Shown in pieces: positions 21,952 through 35,832 of a stretch of DNA of 64,000 bases. The position numbers were made by a program, and so were the translations under genes. The notes under the pieces were generated by a model that saw only the letters and a list, made by a program, of their open reading frames with translations, did no database searches and had not been told where the DNA came from. Numbering within the stretch: position 1 is the stretch's first letter; every line of letters begins with the position of its first letter. The stretch comes from Hofstenia miamia (lineage: Eukaryota; Xenacoelomorpha; Acoela), in assembly GCA_004352715.1 (NCBI GenBank), contig SCFE01000057.1, positions 1,889,308 to 1,953,307 of the forward strand, in the 5' to 3' direction.

Positions 21952-23509
21952 CTAAATCATAAGTTTCATAATCTAGAATTTGAAAATTCACCATTCGTCA
22001 TTCTTGTTGCTATAAAAGGATTAAAATATTAGCATATTTTTACTTATTATTTGCCTACACATTCACATGCAGAATTGCAAGAAGGTAGGGGCACGTTGGA
22101 GTTAGCTTGATTTTCCATTTATACTGGACCTTGGTTTGGACAATCATTTTTCACCCCTCTTTTGGGCTTTGGGTAATTAATTGTATACACATTTTATCCT
22201 CACTGGGAAAGTAGATTAGTTTGTACTGGGCTTGGATGAAACTACGATTGAGTCAATATTATCGGCATATTAACATATTATTAACATATCTGTCTAGGCA
22301 TTCATGCAGATAAAGTCAACAGTTTTTCAGCAATAAGTGTGGAATATCATTTGAGGTGCATTCATAAACATTTGAGATCTTCCAAATATCTATTTCACCA
22401 AAAGGTACATCAACGATATCTGACTAACATGTTAGCTAGACGTGACTAAGGATAATTGCATGCATGACCATAGTTCGATTCCAATGCATAGGAGCCGGAG
22501 TATGAACTGTAACATTTTAGACTAAACGGCTTCACCACTATAAATTCTCTCAACATAGAACTAATTTAACTCTATAATGCTTGTTTTTTTGTTTTTCGAT
22601 TCACTATATTTAAGATTAATGTTCAACTCAAAATGATGATTTTGCAATGTTCTAATATGTGGATATTGATGATGCAAATTTAAAAATTTCCATATTTAAA
22701 ATATTGTTTAGAAACTGGATGTTCTACAGTACCAGCGTCGTATTGTCTTCCAATAAATAATATATGAAGCCGCCTTTTTGAAAGATGGAAATCCAAATTG
22801 AAATTTTTAAAGAATAATGTGGACAACTTGGATTTCTGAGAAATTCATCTGTTCAACCTGTAAAAAATTATAGAAATCATATTGAAATCACAATTCCTTT
22901 ATATGAATCATTTCAAATTGTTGGACCAAAACTACTAACGTAATTAATGCCTCTAATACTTTTTTGGTTTATAGTCACGTTTTTTGTTTAGATAACGCTG
23001 CATATTTATTACATTTATTCATTCTAACTTGCTACGGCTAGTTCTAAATCTATAGGATTATACTTCCTCAATACAGTGTAAGTTACAAATGCCATTCAAG
23101 AATATTAAAACACAACTTCTCGTTTTGCCATTTGCTTTTGAAAGTATTGTGTGAAACCCTAACCTATGTAAGCTTTGTTGCCTCTACCAAATTCAAATAA
23201 GACTTCAAGAAATTACTGCAACTTATACAAGTGTAACATTAATAAATGCATTCTTAGACAACTGAAACAAATGGATTGACTTTATGATATCAGGAAATGC
23301 ACTTTTTATAGCGAAGACTAAGAAGGTTTAGTTTCTCCACTTTTGGCATTCAATTTCCTTGAAGACAAAAAAGAAATGAATTAGAGAAATAAAATTAATT
23401 TAAGTTATGCTCTACTGCTGTTCTCTGAAGCAATTAACTTCAAACAGATTTTGAACTTTGACAACGTCTTGCAAATTTACATCAGTTTACAACAATGCGA
23501 TCAATTTTT
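21952..23509. other. Non-coding stretch
   Basis: A slightly GC-richer patch at 22060-22260 and a tRNA T-loop-like word at 22466 (see rejected items) are the only irregularities. No gene or element is supported. Confidence 0.35.
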
Positions 23510-23715
23510 GTCATTTTTATAACAAGTATAATGAATGAAGTCGCTTTTAATATGTTCTTAATTTATCCCATTAAGTCTGATTGTCTAACTTGTGTATCAG
23601 TTAATGGNNNNNNNNNNGTCATTTTTATAACAAGTATAATGAATGAAGTCGCTTTTAAAATGTTCTTAATTTATCCCATTAAGTCTGATTGTCTAACTTG
23701 TGTATCAGTTAATGG
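23510..23715. repeat. Direct duplication around a 10-N gap (offset 108 bp)
   Basis: Bases 23510-23607 recur at 23618-23715 with one visible difference (TTTAATATG versus TTTAAAATG). The 78-residue frame across the gap is a product of the duplication. Confidence 0.85.
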
Positions 23716-24234
23716 TTGCTTTGTATCATAACTCAAATTCATTAAAGAAAAGCATAATTAGAAATGAAAAAATCAAATCCAGGTGCAGCTTGCAATATCA
23801 TTCTTAAATGATTTTCTAACTATATAATTAATTCTTATTTAAAATTTGAAGCTTTTAAAAGCAAATTATAATGAATAATAATGAAAATTATACAAATAAA
23901 CGGAATTTTATTGATTGGATTTGTGAATTGGAAATCTGATTGATTATTCTTTGAGGAATATTTTTGATAGTGGTAATTCTACTGATAAATTAGAAAGTTG
24001 TCCTCGGGGTTTTTGCAATAAATTATAATCTAACTATCACTCAAAACTGAAGTTAAATAAATGATAGATAATTCATCAAAACTCTTAGTAATGCTTTTGT
24101 TATTTAATCAATAAACATTGCGGAAGATTTATTGGATACGCCATGGAATTTCACTAACAAAGTTGTGAAACAATTGTTTCTCCAATCCACAACATTGTTA
24201 AGTATGTAATCAAATAGATAATTACATAAAAAGC

Positions 24235-24267
<33 letters not shown>

Positions 24268-24351
24268 ATATATATATTTACTTAATGTATAATTGGCTAA
24301 ATATTGTAATCCCTCAAGCGTTTCATGGGGTTGTGCTCTCCAATTACCTAG

Positions 24352-24525
24352 AAATGTACTGAGGTTTTGAAAGATTTCTCTAGTCCGCACAAGAAAAATA
24401 TTCAAATTCAGTGCAAAGCTATAGTTTCATGCGCAAGTTCATTTGAAATTTGCCTAAATTCCACTTTTGAGCTAAGCTCTTTTTTTGCCTCTATAATGCT
24501 TCAGTTAAAGAATTATTTTGATGTC
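24352..24525 (+). CDS. Candidate internal exon, cysteine-containing protein, family unknown
   Basis: Fifty-eight codons, phase 0 at both ends, between an acceptor (CTCCAATTACCTAG) and a donor (GATGTC|GTAAGC). In-frame TAG lies in the acceptor itself. The peptide holds four cysteines (including KCTEV, QCKAIVSCAS and EICLNS) and ends LQLKNYFDV. Cysteine content suggests an extracellular or disulphide-bonded domain, which is inference only. No partner exon with matching phase was found nearby. Confidence 0.4.
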
Positions 24526-25194
24526 GTAAGCAGACTGTTAACGGTAATTTTTTACAGAGGAATGTTGAATCTACAGAAACATGGGTGGCTACTGTACCAC
24601 GAGTAGTGCTTTATCAATTCAAATTTAGTATGTTTAAAAATTATAGCTTATATCAATAATTAAGGAAGTAAGAAGACTACAACATCATCAAGAACTATTA
24701 TTGAATAAATTATATGTTATTCCTGAAACAAATAAGAATCCAATCTGTTCAGTTAAAATGAAATAAAGTGTAAAATGATGGACGTATCTGTCAACATAGA
24801 AATTTTACTCAAAGTGATTAAAAATTTATCTACTTTAAATGAAGCGAAATATAAAGTAATAAAGTTACACTTTATTTATTGTATCCACAGCATGATAAAC
24901 TGAAATAGCCTGGGATTTACGGCTACAGACTATAATAATGTTTATTTATATTATTTGATAAACATAAAATTTGACAGTATATTTTGAATTGTTTTATTTG
25001 TTTCATATCTTGTCAGAACTGAGTAAGGCATTGCATTTCTAATGCAGTTGGTAACATTCCGAATGGTGAACAATTTTATATTCTGTTATTTTAGGGATTC
25101 CTTTACCTAAGTAATTTTTCGCAATAATTTCTTCAACTGTAATTTGAAATCTCGATTAGTTTTGAGTAGATCTTTATATTTTGATTTTTCATCC

Positions 25195-25259
25195 CCTATG
25201 TTTCATAGTTAATTATTATCAATAATAGTTATTATCCATAATAATTATGGATACATAGG
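25195..25259. repeat. Imperfect 65-base fold-back
   Basis: CCTATG at 25195-25200 pairs with CATAGG at 25254-25259. The arms continue as AATTATTAT and ATAATAATT, and inside lies the palindrome TATCCATAATAATTATGGAT. It could be a decayed fold-back element or simply AT-rich folding. Confidence 0.4.
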
Positions 25260-28200
25260 ATACATTATGCTACACAGGCTTATATGTGAATGCAATTTTT
25301 GGTAACAGTGAACGACATCTTTATTAGTAGTAAGCTAATTGATAGATATTTATTTTTTTAGAATTCTGTCAAATAACGTTTGATTGTAAATACTTTTAAA
25401 ATATAGTTAAATTAAGAATATTGAGGTTCGTTGCTGGTCATATTAGTCGGGACAAAGTGTTAATTCACTGTAGTAAGTAAAATTAAATCACGCAAACAAT
25501 TCAGTTCTGTAAAACGGTTATTGCACTTTCATCAGAAAACCACAAAGGCAAAATTTCCAAAAAAATCATAGTTAAATATATTACGAAATTTCCCAATATA
25601 AGCACAAAATTTATATGTTGGATATATTTGGAAAAATCTGAAAATGCGCAAGGGGCAGGAACTGGGATATTTTTTATTTTGTTTGCGGGACTATGCAGAA
25701 AAGTAATTTGTTCAATTCTTCGCAATGCAATTTAAAAGTTGTAAAATGTGTAAGTCTGCATGTTGATATGATGCAAAATATAAATTTTTCAATGTTGTTT
25801 TGAATAGTATTATAATTTTGTTCAGAATAGATTTTTCCGATGCTTAATATGTACTCGCCTGTCCAACTAACATGGCCGACACTGTAAATGAAAGATTAAA
25901 CTATAATTGAAAATATCCATCAGGATAGTTCCAAAATAAGGAAACCAAAATTAGTTAATAAAACATTATGAATAAATTAAAATGCGTGCACGCCCTTTTT
26001 GTAACATCAAATATCAGCAAGTAACAGTTTAATTATCTAGAGAATATACGGGTGTATGCTTTGTAATAGGAAGCTGGTTATATACTCCAATTGAAGAAAT
26101 TAATTTCCGCATTGTTTTTTGCAGATAAATGCAAAATTGTTTTCTACATTAAGTTGATTACATATTGTAAAATTTTTTAAGTTTGCAAAAACCCATATAT
26201 TATATTTTTGAAGGTAAGACGAAAGACTAGGTAGATAACCGGTGCATTCAAAGTCCTAATTAGAAGTCTTAAAATTTCATATTTGCTCAATAAGACGAAA
26301 TCAGTCTTCATCACATCTTCACATTGTTCGTGACAAAGAAATTATGTTGAATGATCTGAACAAAACAAAAATAGTGGAATCTCAATTAGGAATGTTGGAA
26401 ATGGAATCCTGAATTTGATGTGAAGTTTTCCCGCTTCCACAGCCTAGTTACGCAAAATAAATTTTAGGTAAAGTATTTTTTAAAATATTTGTAAATTTTA
26501 AGCTTAAGCATGAATTTCCAAAAAATTATTTCTATTCTTTTAGTTAGAATTAACAATTTTTGTAAGAGAATGTTAAGTAAATCGCAAGTTTATAATCATT
26601 AATTTAAAATTAATTTCACTGATACTTATAAATTCATTTTGAATCCAAATAACATGAGTCCCCTTTTTACAGTGATATTTAAAGTGGAATAAATTTTAAC
26701 CAACTGTGATTGATATCAGTTTTCATTCTATTTCGATTTCTTTCTTTCTGATATGAGCCAGTAATTTATATTAAATTTTCTTTGAATCCGTAAACGTCAA
26801 TATTAAATGCAAATATCGGTTTTCTTAATACAAAATTGCATTTAATGTGGAAAATTTGAATTTATAAAATACGAAGTGAACTCTAAGTTAAGAATTTAAC
26901 AAGTTTAGTCCTTGAACATGATTCAATTCATTGTGAAATAATACCTAGATAATTTATTCTCATTTTTCAGCGTTGAATTATAATTCTCAACTGTCTTTAC
27001 TGCTGCAAAATTTTGTAAAACATTAATTTATAATTCAAATGACAATTTCATAAATTGCCATCTCTTAATTTGGAAAATTACGACAGTAATAAAAGTTTCA
27101 TATTGATCTCTTGAGGGGAGAATGTAAGTAATCAGCTATTTATTAAATAGGTGTTATGCACATTACTGTGTTGCTAGGCATTTTTATTGCAATATTTAAA
27201 AGTTATATAAACATTAGCATTATCTTTGCCCAAACAGCAAACTGTTAATGGACCATTGTATTTGCCATTAATGGCAGATGACCGCAGGGGAACTAATGCG
27301 CCAGTGATGTATATTCGACAATGACCAATTGGAAAGTTATTCAAAATACCAATGATAATTACCCATTGATTGTGCATTGATGGCAACCAGCAGATTTTCT
27401 TGGCAGAACAGTGCTTTATGTGTTACAAAACATAATTTTGCATTGCAGAGCTTAAGCAAGGCCCAACCCAAAAAGGGCTAAGTGAAAAGTTTGAAAGCCT
27501 TGACACGCATATTGAATGCAAATTTAATTGAAGATTAAAAGAATGTCTAAACTATGTATAACATTATGTGCACAAACCTGCCAAATTTAGCATAAATTTA
27601 AAATTTAAAAGTAAATGCAAGTCTTGAAATATCTTTTCTCATCTTTCGAAAAACTATTCGGCTCAATCTTAACTTTTTATATGACAGTTAATTTCAAAGT
27701 CCTAAGATTCTTAAATATTGTATTTTGAAATTCACTTAACAAATGTAATGTAAATATTTCAGACTAACAATTTCAAGAAAAACTTTCACGATGATTTCTT
27801 ATTCATAAGGTATCTGAGAATAAATATACTACAGTGAGCAACTTGCAAAGATCAAGTACCTACGAAATATGCAAGAAAACCATTTTCGTAGAATCATTAA
27901 CAATAATTGTCTTCTAAATTTGGTGGACACTGTATATCAAATTATAATTATTCTTTGATCTTAAGAACAAGATATTTTGAATGCGAATTAAGCATTTTAG
28001 GTGTCAAAAACCATGTCAAAATTATAGGAATTTGAAGAATTACATGTGCAAAGTGACTAAGTCATACATAAGTAGAAACCAATTATGCATACCGATTTAT
28101 AAATAATTATAGAAATGTCAAAGAAACTTCAATATTAAATGCAAAATGATCCCTAGAATTCAACAGCTATATCAAAAGTAAAGCAAGTGAATAAATGTTT

Positions 28201-29011
28201 CAGAAAATATATTTAATGAATTGTAAACATGTAAACATTACGACTTAACGTTTATTACAAATTTAACAGTCCAGTAAACAGAAGCTGTTAACCGTAAGGT
28301 TTAAGAATTGGATATGTTTCTATCTGTGATATGGAAGCAGCTGATCACTTAAGTTTCTTTAACTGACTCAGCTAGAAAGTTTTTTGCATGAGACTAAAAA
28401 CTGTTTGAGATTTACATTATGCGCATATACATGCGCATTTCATTCGTAATAGCCATGGAACTAAAATCATGTTATTCTAGGTTTATAATTGGTCAAAATA
28501 AATACAAAACCGACTGCTAGTACTAGTATGTGCCCTTTTTAAAAGTTATTACACATTTTGAACATTTTGTAAAGTCTAAAGTCAGAGTCAAATTGGAATG
28601 GTGGTACATTATTTTAGCCTAATTAAAAAATGTTTCAGAAAATATGAGTATGGAATGAATATACTCATATTGTCACGAATTTTCACATGTGAAATCAAAT
28701 TGATTCTCAAAACATCGCTGTATGGAAAAAACAAACAATACATACGGCATTATTTTTGAAAATTTAGGAAAAGGCGGCCCATCTAAGTTAATACAATTTC
28801 GGCCGAATGTTATTGGATTTTTTGACCAAAGTTGGAACATTAGAAACATAATAAAGTCTGAACAATGAATTGAGTTTCAGAAGATTATATGGTAGTAATG
28901 GAACATAGTGTAAGTTTTATTTTTCAGCACACTGCCAAAAATGTATCTAACAGTCACTGATTTGTGTGCACTCTGGCATAAAAGTATTTCATTAATTTCA
29001 ACCAAAGCCTT

Positions 29012-29027
29012 ACCAGGCCCAGCACTG
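29012..29027. repeat. Possible Tc1-type terminal sequence
   Basis: AGGCCCAGCACTG followed by TA. The word resembles the ends at 43014 and 55748 (GACCAGCACTG and GGCCAGCACTG, each followed by TA). No partner end or transposase was found. Confidence 0.3.
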
Positions 29028-30273
29028 TAATCGATAGCAACTATTGGCCAATCAATTGTATTAGCGATAATAAATCTTTACATCGACTGAAACCCTGGTG
29101 CAGTTGCCAATTATAAGGATGGACCATTGACAGTCGTAGATATTGAACGTTCGTTTCTAATTTTGAGAGTCAATCTACTTAATTTCACATGATAAAGTTT
29201 GCGACAACATTTGTACATTCATTGCAATGCCTAATTCATATATATTCGCTTTAACCAACTAAAAAAGCCATTATTCGCTAATTTCTAAAGCTTTAAGAAA
29301 TATTTGATTGATATTTTAATACATAAAAATCCTGTTCCTGGTAATAACAGACATTTATCAAATAAACCAGAAGCGAAAATGTGAAATTGTGGGCTTAAAA
29401 CTGGAACAACCTGTTGCTAATGTGTTTATAACTGCAGTTATTAAGTTCCTTAATTAAATTTAGATTACATATAAATTTGCAAACAACAAATTTTTTGAAG
29501 CAAATTTTGCAAGCAATTTATTGGAATACATGTGATCATAATGGGTGGAATTTTCCTCAAGTATAATAGCTTTAATTGATAGTTATATAAATGATGCCTA
29601 CAAGTTAGTCGAAAGATAGAACTAGTATGTTTTAGCATTTTTTATAGAAAAAACGATTGCTTTTGAATTAAGGCTATGTGTCATTCATGCGAAAATTTAC
29701 AGCTGAAATTGAAGTTGATAGCAAGTAATTGATAACCAAAGTGCTTTGATGGAAAGAATTCCTCCACAAATTATTCAAAGCACTGTTCAATTAATAAGAA
29801 AATCATTAACATATTTATCAGGCGCCTAATTCAAAATATTCTAATATATTTCATTGTTAGGAAAATCCTTATTAATCATAGGAGATCAAAATTATTGCCG
29901 CATTAAGTAGTTTTAGTCAAGAAGTACCTACGACTATGAAAATGATAAGTTTTTATAAAATAAATTTAAAACTATGAACAAAATTTCCATTTGCAAAGAT
30001 AGACAATTGAATATTTTTCATATGATTTTAGATTATCAGTTAAATACATTCCACTGATTCGAAGATCACAAAAAAAGACCACACATATTTTGATGTTATT
30101 TTCAAAAACACGAAAAAGAATATGAAAACCCGGCAATTTTCTATATCCTTAGTGAAATATTGAAGTAACTGAAGTGAAAAAGCTCAGAAAACTTGCTATT
30201 TAGTAATTACCTTAAAAGAAGAATCATTCAAATGACTTATGAATATACCCAGCTCATAACCTATATTCTATAT

Positions 30274-30295
30274 AGGACTACTTGATAGTAGTCCT
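30274..30295. repeat. Perfect 9-bp hairpin
   Basis: AGGACTACT, loop TGAT, AGTAGTCCT. It stands alone, with no flanking gene to suggest a function. Confidence 0.6.
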
Positions 30296-30913
30296 TGATT
30301 CTATGTTTTAATCCAAAATAATATTATGATTATTCTTTTGAATGCCCAACTCTAAGTTGGAACTCCTGCTTAAAGTTATCCAGGAATACTTACATATGTG
30401 ACTATTGTCGAATTACTGCATTAATGCGGCTGAGTAAAGGACTGACTTTAAAAAAAGCATACTCCAAAACTATTTTTTACTTAAAACGATTGGAATAACT
30501 CTTACAACACGCTTGATTAGCATAAGCTTTAATGTGAACTTTCCACCTGGCATTTAACCTGCATGTAGTTGATTGAAGATAATCTAGCTAGGGTCCATCA
30601 AATTTTCTGGTTCCTTAGTCCTTTGGTCTCACGGCATAACTTCTATTTTAAAGAAAATTAGAAAAATTTTAAGTAATATTCTGCAATCCGTAGTCTATTT
30701 CCTTAATTTTGTTCTCTGTTTCATACTGGAGCCAGTCCCACTTGAGTATTTTGCGTATTTTAGTTCCAATAAATCCCATGGTGGTGTAACAGAAACCTAC
30801 ATTAAACAAGTTTTGATCAGTCAAACAAAATAAGGTTTATGCTAAGTTAACCACTGTAGATGCTACAGATGTGAGATTCTTGCACTGAAATGGTATTTCA
30901 CTATATATTTTAG

Positions 30914-30981
30914 GATGTGCGAATCCTAGAAGAGGGCGTCAACTTTTAAATGATGACCTCATAGTATTTTATTCAGATTAT
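30914..30981 (+). CDS. Candidate short exon, family unknown
   Basis: Follows an acceptor (CACTATATATTTTAG) with two bases of a split codon, then 22 codons to a donor (GATTAT|GTAAAA). The peptide CANPRRGRQLLNDDLIVFYS then DY is richer in G/C codons than its surroundings. If the donor is not used, the frame reads on to TAA at 31009-31011. It is short, so chance is a real possibility. Confidence 0.3.
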
Positions 30982-32008
30982 GTAAAAATGTTGACAGTAC
31001 TACCAGTGTAAAATGCATATTTTTATCTATTGCATTCATGCGAATGTGAACATTTTGAACATCTAGATCAAAGCTAAATTAATAAAACTAACTATTTTGT
31101 ACCGTGTCAAAACAGAATTGAGCAGAATTTGAAATTTAATTATATGTTTAGTTTAAATATACATTAATCAAGTAAATTTTCAATTTGCATGGACTTTTGT
31201 GATCATGAACACTACAGGCCCCTCTATTAAACAATATAAATGTTTTCATCAAGTTAAAAATACTGTTTTTTAGAAATGGAAAATGGAAAAAAGATCTGCT
31301 CAATACAATTTATGATAAATCAAAAATGAAAAAATAATTTTTTATTAACGACAAGCGATGAGCATTAAAAATATAAAAACTTGTTCACTGAAAGAGAAAA
31401 CTCGTTTCGACATTTTATTGCATGGTTTCATTAATATTTTACTGTTCATTAATCAGAGAGGACAGTAAGGAATATGCTATTTATATGAAAAGTGTATGAA
31501 CATTGGGAATTGGAGCATGATGCATATATATATCTTATCTATGTATACTTAGATAATACAGCAAATATTAGTTCATGTATTGTGAAAACTACGCTTGAAA
31601 TTTAAAACAATGTACTACTCTTGATAGATAAGTGCTCATAATGCTTGCAAAAAGCTTCAATATTTGATTTATGAGCTAACATTACATGAATGAGAATTCA
31701 TGTATATTAAAATATTTTTATAAAGGTAATACTTGGAATTTTTTAAATAAAATACAATTTTTTGTAAAGTGCAACATTGTCGCTTAATATATTCCATTGA
31801 AGTGAAATACAAATAAATATTTAGTGATATGTACATGTTATAAAAACAACTCTAACCTAATAAATTCTAAATAAATCGAATTTAAGAGCTACTTTCATGA
31901 AATTAGAGATGATTTTTGTGACAATTCTAATGTTGAGATTGCTTAAGAGCAATGCAATCATTAAATTAAAAATAATTAGTTTTTACAAAAAAGTGAATTT
32001 TTCCGCAG

Positions 32009-32223
32009 ATGTCTGCTGGTGTCTATCATGGAAGTCACGAAATTCAAATTTCTTGTTAACGAGACTCTTTGTAAAACATTATAATCAATACAGTGACATG
32101 TGTTTTGAAAATATCTGTCACATATCGAGTAATTTATTGCTGTTTAATCGGCGACACCGCTGTAATTTAATCACGACATCACTTGGTGTAGAAGCTTTAC
32201 AATGTCGTATTTCAAAAATGTAA
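32009..32223 (+). CDS. Candidate terminal exon, cysteine-rich, family unknown
   Basis: Follows a textbook acceptor (TGAATTTTTCCGCAG) with two bases of a split codon, then 70 codons to TAA. It has six cysteines (VCWCLSW, DMCFENICHISS, HRCNLITTS, ALQCRISKM). The frame is open upstream of the acceptor, so this could also be a chance frame of 108 codons beginning at 31897. I see no known cysteine-knot or zinc-binding spacing. Confidence 0.35.
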
Positions 32224-34475
32224 TTCTTAGTAAAAATAAGAAAGATATTCTAATTCAGTTTGGAATTGTTTAATTTGTACACTTTTCAAATTGAATGGAA
32301 TGAAATTTGGTTCGAACATGCTTGATGACAATCTATCATATTATATACGAAAAATTGAGCAAAATGGAACGAAATGTTTTTTAGTTTCAAATAAAGGTTT
32401 GCTAAATTTGAAAAAAGTTAACTTGTCAAATATATTTGTTCTCATTCAAATAATTTTGAAGATTCAAATAAAAATAAACAGCAGCTGAACAATTCCAAAA
32501 TTTTAAATAGATAGCTTAGATTTGTTAAAAATGGCTAATGAATAAGAAACTTCTTTACATAATTACCATAAAAAATCTTGGTTGCAAATGTGTAAATTTT
32601 TTTGACGTGTTATAACAATTATGCAATTAAAATTTGGGTTTAAAAATTACGTTATTTGGAACAAAAAAGATAATAAAAAATATTTGACCGAATTGAACAC
32701 ATATATAAATTGGGTATATTATTGATATCAAGTGAAATCTTTCCTTCTGTTGAATGTATTTGCTGTTAAACAAGCTAATTAATATTTACTAAATTAAATT
32801 CTTGTAACTTACATCCAATGTATAATAGCAGTTTAGTTATATGAACAATGCTCTAACGCTTTGAATCTTAATGAAATAATGGCAAACATTGTTTTCTTTA
32901 ATCAAATTATATATGAAAACAATATCTTCTTACAAAAAACTGTTCAAGAATTTCATGAAACATCCAGAGGACTGGATGTTACAGTTAAATAGCAACGACT
33001 AAGTCCAAAATAACTTCATTTACAAATAAAAATTTGTTCTATTAAACAAACAATTTCTTCAGTTGCAAATTATAATCGAAATGGATTTTAAATATATGGT
33101 TCTAAAATAAGAAATAGTAGAGCAGATTGAAAAATTTCTTGGTCAAATGAAGCACTTTTCCAAATGATTTGTGTCTTAGACTACAAAAATAACTTTAAAT
33201 ATGCATTCTAGTTAAGGTCGCAGTTGAAATTAATTTAAAAATGTGTAAAGGCTTTAAACTATATAGATTACTTTCTTCTAATGTCATTTATATTTGGCGA
33301 GTCATTCAGTGAAAAATTTGGTATTATTCTAATGTAGAATAAAAATTTGTAATTGAAAAAAATTGAAGATGAACTAAATTTGAGTGTAATAATTATAAAT
33401 TAGAGCTTGTCTATGCAATCAGTCTAAATGGATTATATCAAAATGGTAAACGCTTCATGGATTTGTAGCTCTGCATGAAGAAAAGTTTCGCTGATAACAA
33501 CTCGTGTTTTCATTTGAATTACCAATGCTACACTTGCATATATAAATGGCTTTATATTCCGTTGCATGCCTCAGAATAAAATTGGGATTGATGTCTTGTG
33601 AATTTTGAAATTTTAGCATTAACGGGGATTTTCAAATATATTGTCTAGAAAATGATTTACATGATTTACGTAATACATTTAAGATAAATTATCTTTTCTA
33701 TAGTCACTTTTAATTTGATAGTTCTAGCTAATGGGCGTTTCTACTAACGTCCGCTAATATTGGAAGTGAATGATGCAAGCAAAAATTGATCTAGCATATT
33801 AAACAATTAAGTTCACTGGGCAGTAAAATTAGATAAATAAGACTTGCATTTACATAGAAGGACATGATATTCAACATTTTCCAAAAAAATCTCAATCCTC
33901 CATCAAAGAGAAAATGTTTAACAGAACAAATTCTCATTCATCTGATATTTACACACTAGCAAAAATTTATACATTAATTACTACAATGCTATTTTTGTTC
34001 ATTTGCATATTAAAATTTTTAAGATGAGTGGTTGAAGAGTGAATCAATTATATATATCTAAATATTTTTTTATGGTAATCTTACCAATTCTATGATGCAA
34101 TTTTTTAAAATATGTCATGATTTCTTTGAAAAAATATATAAGTGCTGAGAATTCATAAATCAATAAAGATAAACAAAGCTCGAAAATACCATGAGATAAA
34201 TATGTATTTTCTTCACTATTTTGTATAATATGCAAGCAAACAAAAGAACAGTAAATTATGTGATAATTTCATAACATAACTGAGAGCCAGTTGTTCGAAA
34301 ATTGTACTAATAAAGAGCAAAAGCAAATCATAAACAAATAAAAAATAATGTTACAAATTTACTACAATGTAAAATCAAAAATGTTGCAACTTAACAAAAT
34401 TTTAAATTTACTTTTTTCAAATTAAATCTCTTACAAAAAACATTAACAATTTATTTTTTTACAGATTTTCATTAT
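32224..34475. other. Non-coding stretch
   Basis: AT-rich without recognised elements. A 63-codon minus-strand frame at 34044-34235 and a 65-codon plus-strand frame at 32291-32488 have no splice support and are AT-driven. Confidence 0.35.
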
Positions 34476-34718
34476 TTGATGCAAAAAGTAAACAAATTTA
34501 GAGTATTTCAATCCATTCCAAACTATATGCATATATATACATACAGTTTTGAACATAAAGGTCGTACATCTAACATTATAAATGCATTCAAACATTATAA
34601 TCACAAATCATTATTTACCCGCCCTAAGTTGTCGACAGTTAAACAATTTTGTTTAATTCAGTTCATTATCTCGCTTATCCACGGAAGACTAACGGGAAAA
34701 TTGCTTATTCTTGAAAAC

Positions 34719-35698
34719 ATGAGACACAAAACTACGCCAAATCATGTCAGGAAACACGTGATCCAAAAATTCCAGCTTGGACTGTCAAAAAATGAAAAGC
34801 GGAACATTTAAACATCTCAAGATTTACTGTCAGGCGCATTATAGCTGACTTTAAAACTGAAGGCCGAATTGAACGAGTAAAGCTAGAAGGGAGTCCACCA
34901 AAGTCCATAGAAGGATGCAAACCATATTACGGAAGATGTCTGTAATTTGCCCAAAAATAACACCCAGAGAGATAGTTGGAGTGATGGGCAGAAGTATTCA
35001 ATAGGAAGCATCCGTCGGATTTAACGGAAATTTTGTTTATTTGGGGGACAGCTGCAAAAAATTTCTCTTAAATTCGAATCATATCAAACAGATTATGCTG
35101 GTGTCGTGAAAAAATTGATAGCCGTTAGAAAGACTGGTGCAATGTGGTTTTTCTGATGAAATTCGTATATAATTTCAATCGGAACGAGTGCAATTCGTCA
35201 TGAGACCTAAAGGGTCAAGCGTATCGATTCAAGCCACGATATTTAGCTACAAATATCTCTGGTCGACAAAAATCAGTTTTGGTGTTTGGAGCAATATGGA
35301 GTTCTGGGATGCAAGTTCTGGCAAAGGTGGATAAAGTGATTGATGGAAAGCAATATACTTGAGGGCCCATGTACTACCACTGTTAGATCAAAATCATTTT
35401 CTCCCTGCAAGAAAACGCACCTTGTTATAGTCCAAAGAAGTTATAGAATTTAGTAAAAGCAAAAGAGTTATGCTTCTGCCAGACTGCTTAGCGAGGTTTC
35501 CGGACATCCATTTAAACAGAGAGGAGGTCAATTGAAAGATTACAGATATAAATGATTTATGCCCAGCAATAAAGGAAGATTTCTTTAGCATTCCCTACAT
35601 GTACATGGCTAATTTGCTTAAATCGGTGCCAAAGAGGGTACAAACCGTTGTAAAAAAGGATACCTTAATACATACTAAAAACCCGTGTATTGCATTTG
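34719..35698 (+). pseudogene. Decayed Tc1-like transposase
   Basis: Starts at an ATG with the N-terminal helix-turn-helix (VRKHVIQKFQLGLSKNEK), then after a frameshift near 34808 continues ISRFTVRRIIADFKTEGRIE, the second helix-turn-helix and GR-like linker of Tc1 transposases. Later pieces, in shifting frames, include FSDEIR near 35150 (first catalytic Asp), ENAPCYSPKK near 35403-35440 (in place of QDNAPCH, so the second Asp is lost), and a C-terminal NLLKSVPKRVQTVVKK near 35610-35660, matching the usual SMPRR..AVI end. Several stops and frameshifts make it inactive. The whole relic extends to the TA tract at about 35810. Confidence 0.75.
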
Positions 35699-35832
35699 AA
35701 TTTTGTTTTGTAGGTGTTTCAGTTATTGTCGTAAATAAAATTCAGTTAAATTGTATTTTATATCTTATGTGCGATCTTTATTTTCAATACTGTATACATA
35801 GTATGTAATTATATATATATATATATACGTGT

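Larger units (their letters stand above)
24526..30913. other. Long stretch with no supported gene
   Basis: AT-rich throughout. Short items within it: a fold-back at 25195-25259, a Tc1-like end at 29012-29027 and a perfect hairpin at 30274-30295. Minus-strand frames at 25501-25725 and 27174-27386 lack splice or family support. Confidence 0.4.

Noticed and set aside
22420-22495. tRNA-like words (TTAGCTAGACG and GTTCGATTCC)
   Set aside because: The T-stem does not pair and no acceptor stem or anticodon arm can be drawn. At most it is a decayed tRNA-derived repeat.
30668-30800. Minus-strand frame of about 43 codons with acceptor-like TTTAATGTAG
   Set aside because: Two different frames are open over the same bases and there is no donor or family signal; likely chance.
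31897-32008. ATG-start extension of the frame at 32009
   Set aside because: AT-driven peptide (many Ile/Lys/Leu) upstream of a textbook acceptor; more likely intron.
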